A program made the position numbers and the translations under genes. Shown one piece after another: positions 59,420 to 64,000 of a stretch of 64,000 bases of DNA; the first letter of the stretch is position 1, and each line of letters begins with the position of its first letter. Where the stretch lies: the NCBI GenBank assembly GCA_030248135.1, contig JASANC010003343.1, positions 18,370 through 82,369 on the forward strand, in the 5' to 3' direction. Under the pieces are notes generated by a model. The model was not told where the DNA came from and ran no database searches. It saw only the letters and a list, made by a program, of their open reading frames with translations. Source of the DNA: Theristus sp. LFF4_11 (lineage: Eukaryota > Nematoda > Chromadorea > Monhysterida > Xyalidae).

Positions 59420-62218
59420 TCACAGGTTCATCTCAAACTTCTGCTGCAGCTTCCACTTCAGGCGCGTCAACTGTTGAATCTGATCAATGCAGGTCTCCTT
59501 CTGTTTGAAGCGGCGTTCGCGGTCGCGTTTCGCCTGCTCGATCACGCGCTGCAAATAGACGGACTGCGAACGGAGCGCACCAACGCGCCGATTCAGTTCG
59601 CTCAGAACGGCCGGCTCCGGTTGCGCTGGTTCGGCACGTTTCTCAAAGACCGGTCGATCTGAGACATTCTCAGTCGCCGTGTCCGCCGTTTCGAGCGGCG
59701 GCGGCGGCGGTGCGTGGAACGTCGGCGGTTGCCGTTTATCGCAGTTGCTTGATTGGCTGACGCTGATTGGCCGGTTCGAATGCGTACTGTAGCGTACCGG
59801 CAGATACTCGGGCACCAGAAAGCAATAGTCGTAGTAGTCACACTCCGGCTCATGAGTGTTGTCCATCACACGTTCATCATCATTGTCATACGTTTCGTCA
59901 TCTTCACAGTCCAGCCCGAGCGCTTCGTCGACGTCGCGTTCCGTGCAGATCACGGCTTTGTCGAGGGTGCCGTTTGAGGACCGCTGGGTGCAGCCACGCC
60001 AGTCCGGTGTGTGAACGCTGCTCTGCGGGCTGCAGTCGTGGCTGCCGTAGCCTGCAAACACAAACGTGACTTTTATTTCTGGGTTCAGTGGGAAAACGTT
60101 TTCAACAGATTCATTTTAGTTTTCAAATTTCAAAAATTCAACTGGCAAAAAACGTTGATTTGATGGATTGGTTCTTGACTATTAAGTGACAGTTTTTCAT
60201 GATTTCTTTTAAACCAGAGCTATTGGCTCGTTGACAAAAATGGAGGCAGTTACAAAGATGGTTCAAAACAAGACTCCAAAGTAGTCCCTCTCGAACCAAC
60301 CGGAACTACAGAGCGACTCATCCAACTGTATCGTTTGCCCATCACAATGTCCACCATCCACCCCACCCTTCGGCACAACAACCGGTGGCATCGCGTAGAC
60401 CAACGAATTCCGTCCCAAATCATTCGGTCGACTCTTCGCCGGACTCAGTGGCAGGCCAAACTCAGCGGCCGTCACCGCGCGGCACCACGGATTCGTGCGA
60501 ATTTTCGTTCGCCGCTGCAGACTATCGGTGGAGTAGTTGTTGATTGGTGGATTGGTGATTGAGTTGATTGACAGATGACTCGAGTGATGGCAGACACTGC
60601 CGACCATGTGGTGATTCGCGGACATCATGGATGCGGAGTAACTTGATTCGGGGCAACAATGCTGGTGCTGCTGTCTGTGTTGTTCGTCTGCAGCGGACGG
60701 CTGCACTGAGTGACTGCGCTTTTCGTGCCCTGCCACTGACGAGACGACCGGCTCGTTTCGGATCGTTCGAGCCAGCGTGTTTCGCTCGTTGTTGATTATC
60801 GCAGCATGACGCGCATCAGTGCCGGACGCTTGCGAACGCCTGCCTGGCTTTGCTGTCGCTTCCGGTTTCGCGCAGCCGCCACGTTTGAGCGATGGCTGAA
60901 TATACAATGGCAAAAAATGGAGTTGATTGTTGTGTGCCATACACGCGCACAGCTAAACATTCTGCATCGCGCATACATGCACCGAGATATATTCTCATTT
61001 AAAGTGAAGTATGCCACACATGGAAATGTGCATATCAATCAGTTGGTGGGCTTTTTTCTACCGGAAACTCCCCTTGGCCGTTTGCTGATCTGAGATTTCG
61101 GGTTTTTTTCATATCCGCTACTTTCACTGTGAGTCGTATTCAAACGAGAAATCAAGCAAAAGAACTCCAAATCGGTTTTGCTATGCGCAAACCAAAAATA
61201 AAAGCAAGCGCAATAAGAATACTGAAGCGCCAGCGTTCTTTTGCTTGTGGTAACATATTGTTGCTGCCTCAGACAGAACTGAGTGTGCACCGCCAACCGC
61301 ATCAAGATCATTATTATTATTTTCAAACGTAAAAACGAAAGTCTCTTTCTGTATGGAGTGTCTTGGTCGATTTAGCAAAATGTATGAGCGCACGACGCAG
61401 ACAAGATCTATGCGCGCGTGGAGCCAAAGTAATATAAACTCGATCAAAAACGTTTCCAAGGCGTGGCGCATATTACGAAGACTTTTCAGTTTCATTGAAA
61501 ATGCATTGAAAACGAGACAATATCATGCGCAAAGTTTTCCTTTCCGCTATGTGTAGCCCGCACAATGCGGGACTAACGACGGTTGCATGGCTGTGCACCT
61601 TTAGCAGCAGTTTAGCATGAAAATTTCACAACACATCCGTCAACCGGTAATTTCCAGCAATTCAAAGTTACATTCTTTATATTGTACGATTGTTCGAACA
61701 CGTCTGACCGAAATGACATCATTCGCTTTCAAAACACACGTTTGTTATATTTGCCTCACCCGACCCGAAGCAAAAAGTTCAGGTCTCTGTGTATAATAAG
61801 CACAGGTTTCAGCGCACTGGACGTCATTCCGGTGCGACACGTTCGCACAAATGCACTGTACCTGATTCGTTTGCTTCTCGTATCGCCAGTCGGTGGCGGT
61901 AAGTTTTTTCTTGCCACTGCTGTTGTTATTGCTCAGCTGACGATAGAACCACGAGTTGTTGGAGGACGTGCCGTGGCGTGATGATGAATTGCTCGTTGAG
62001 AGACGGGCGCCGTCTTTGCGGACGCAGCGTTCCTCCGAGGTCTCCATGATATTGCAGCCATTATTCGCAACTCTCGGCTGCACTTTCTGAGGGCCAACAT
62101 TAATATTAGCGTTTCCGGTTTTGCGGCCGCGTGGCTCGTGTCTGCGTTTCAGCGTTGAAATCAACCCGAACCCGGTGCTGCTGCTGTGCCCATCAATCCA
62201 GGCGCTCAGACGTTGCAT
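59420..62218 (-). CDS. Unrecognised protein with C-terminal coiled coil
   Basis: Three exons, 61862-62218 (ATG at 62218), 60301-60895 and 59420-60051, join in phase (0 and 1) to give 527 residues. The first two exons are low complexity and Ser/Asn/Arg-rich with scattered His, typical of a disordered region. The third has an acidic patch (DCEDDETYDNDDERV), a Tyr-rich stretch (CDYYDYCFLVPEYLPVRYS), a poly-Pro run, and a C-terminal coiled coil of about 65 residues (LSELNRRVGALRSQSVYLQR; QIQQLTRLKWKLQQKFEMNL). Splice sites (GTACAG, GTTGGT; TATTCAG, TTTGCAG) are acceptable. No family is recognised; a scaffold role would fit but is unproven. Confidence 0.6.
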
Positions 62219-64000
62219 GATATTGGTTTTTCTCCGGATCTGAGGGCGAATACAATATTTTTTTATTATTCCGTTATCGCCAGGAATATTAGCGTCAAAG
62301 TGGAAAAAACGGGTTTGAGAAAAAATGGTCTAGTTTGTCGCGAAAATAATTCGAAAGTACGCACACACAGGCTGGCAGCATTCATGCTTATTTGCATGCA
62401 TGTTTATGATTGTTGAGAGGCCCTCCCAGATAGATCGAATGACAAATAGCGCTGCACGCTGTCGCGTGTGTCGCTTCGTTTATTTTTTCCAATCATTCAT
62501 TTATTTCTATGGCGAAATTGAAAATTTCCATGGCATATGCCGGCGCTTTGAATAACATCGACTGTCTATTCGCTCAAGTTGTGAGATACCGTAGGCGGGA
62601 AACCTATGCACTTCAGAGCCAATGTGGAATGAGAGAGACATTTGATAGATGAACAAAATACTTGTACGTGTTACGCGGAATATGAAGTTGCTTGAATAAT
62701 AAATTTCGAGACACGCGACGCTGGCGCAATGAAAACATGAAAGCATCACATGCAACAGCAGCCAGCGCAAGCATCTGTGAGCAAGTTAGCAAGCAGGCAA
62801 TGTCTGGTAAAGCGACAAGCGCATAGCGCAAATTATGTATTTCATAAGTCGAAGAAAAATTCCTGCAAAAACTTTTGAAAAGAACCTTGATAGCAAGCGA
62901 GCACTGCAACACACCCGGTCACACGTCGACTTCGTCATTCTGTTTTGCATCTTTGCAACTTTTCGCATTCAAGGCTTTAAAATAAAAAGCACAATTTCAT
63001 TTAGAGCGAGCGGTACGAGCTAAAGGATGTGCACCGACCTTTCATGCGACCGAAGTAACCGCATCGGCACGCAACATACAGACATGCAATATGTGACGGG
63101 ATACACACACATGCACGCGAAATGCTAATGTGTGCGCTTGTGCAGTGTACTTGTGTTGTGTGTGTAAGAAGGCGCACACCAGACAAGAGCCATCATAGCT
63201 AACTAACATTATACACATGTGAACGCGAGCATATTTACATGAACATGGCGGCTTCCTGAAAAGGGCGGGCGACCCACGTGCGCGTGTTTCTGAAAGGCCG
63301 AGGCCGCCGCGTGAAGGCTGGCACCAACCAAGCAACTCTCTCCAAATGAACGCGCCACAAAAAGCGTTCCGAAAAGCGCCGAAAATTCTTATACATGCAC
63401 ACGAGCATACGTATACATGGCATGTTATGTACACATGTATACGCATTTCAGGTCACTGAGAAGTGAGTGCACAGAAAAATAGAAAGAGAGACATACATGT
63501 GTAGTGATGCATGTCGAAGTTTAGAAAAGGCGTAAAGATTGATCGTACAAACGAGCCACTGGCGCGCCCCGATCACGCTGCCGTGCAAACCCAAGCTGCC
63601 GCGCAAACCCGCCCAAACGGTCGAGCGAGCGACAGCGAGCCACAACACGAACAATCAACACGTGCAACGGCACAACAACGATGAACATCTGAACAGTCTG
63701 CCCACCATAACGAACAATCAACCAATCAGCAATGGACTTCAACCAATCAGCAACAAGAACCATAAACCATGATAATTGAACAATCGTCGATTATTCTGAT
63801 GTGAGCTATGCGTCCGCTACGCAAGCTCAGATGTCGACAGATGATTATTATTGATTCAAATCCAGCCAATCAGTAAGTAATCACCATTTTATCGTAGTAG
63901 CTTAGCTTTTTCATGTAATTTTTCTGAGTAGCTTAGCGTTTTCGAATCAAACTCCAAAGATCATCGATTTTATCACCTAAAACCCAATCAACTATTAACA
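62219..64000. other. Intergenic stretch to window end
   Basis: Upstream DNA of the preceding gene, then CA/TG-rich sequence near 63040-63440 and repeated CAATCA-type words near 63650-63990. No open frame has supporting features. Confidence 0.5.

Noticed and set aside
1..64000. CRISPR arrays, operons or bacterial-type features
   Set aside because: No phased direct repeats with spacers, no ribosome-binding sites, and pervasive introns show nuclear eukaryotic DNA.

Overview
The window is nuclear DNA from an invertebrate animal. Coding regions are split by many short to medium introns with GT..AG borders. Acceptors are mostly TTTTCAG- or TTGCAG-like, the standard genetic code fits, and the spaces between genes hold microsatellites, SINEs and degraded DNA transposons. 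Nothing looks bacterial. The phylum cannot be fixed from sequence alone: the acceptors and gene compactness recall nematodes or flatworms, while one large gene resembles the ciliary protein ERICH3. All exon borders below were found by reading splice sites and checking that the reading phase stays open across every junction; none has transcript support.

Layout. 1-1875 (-) is the 5' part of an MTCL/SOGA-like coiled-coil gene that runs off the left edge. About 6.8 kb of gene-poor DNA follows, then a small secreted cysteine-rich peptide gene (8675-9095, +). A seven-exon nuclear orphan (10736-13234, -) is followed by a repeat cluster and a four-pass membrane protein resembling LAPTM (15915-16829, +). 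Two tandem RING-finger paralogues follow (17797-20085 and 21206-23271, both -); introns of the first hold a tRNA-Phe on the opposite strand and a tRNA-derived SINE. 24741-28509 (-) encodes a BTB/KCTD-like protein with a Gln/His-rich N-terminus.

28589-35190 is a transposon graveyard. Its clearest part is a three-level nest: a mariner-type element inside a hAT-type element inside a G-run MITE, the two outer insertions each bounded by perfect 8-bp target duplications. 35960-36720 (-) is a globin with a predicted N-myristoylation signal. 37728-45989 (-) is a 27-exon gene of about 1388 codons joining an ERICH3-type DUF4590 region, two IQ motifs, a RanBP2-type zinc finger and C-terminal leucine-rich repeats in one open reading phase. 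This is the most unusual object in the window.

47324-50474 (-) is an ARGLU1-like SR/coiled-coil protein. 51998-54315 (+) is a seven-exon crotonase-family enzyme. 54675-56948 (+) and 59420-62218 (-) are multi-exon orphans. The last 1.8 kb shows no gene. The genes look like ordinary, functionally unrelated neighbours, apart from the tandem RING pair.
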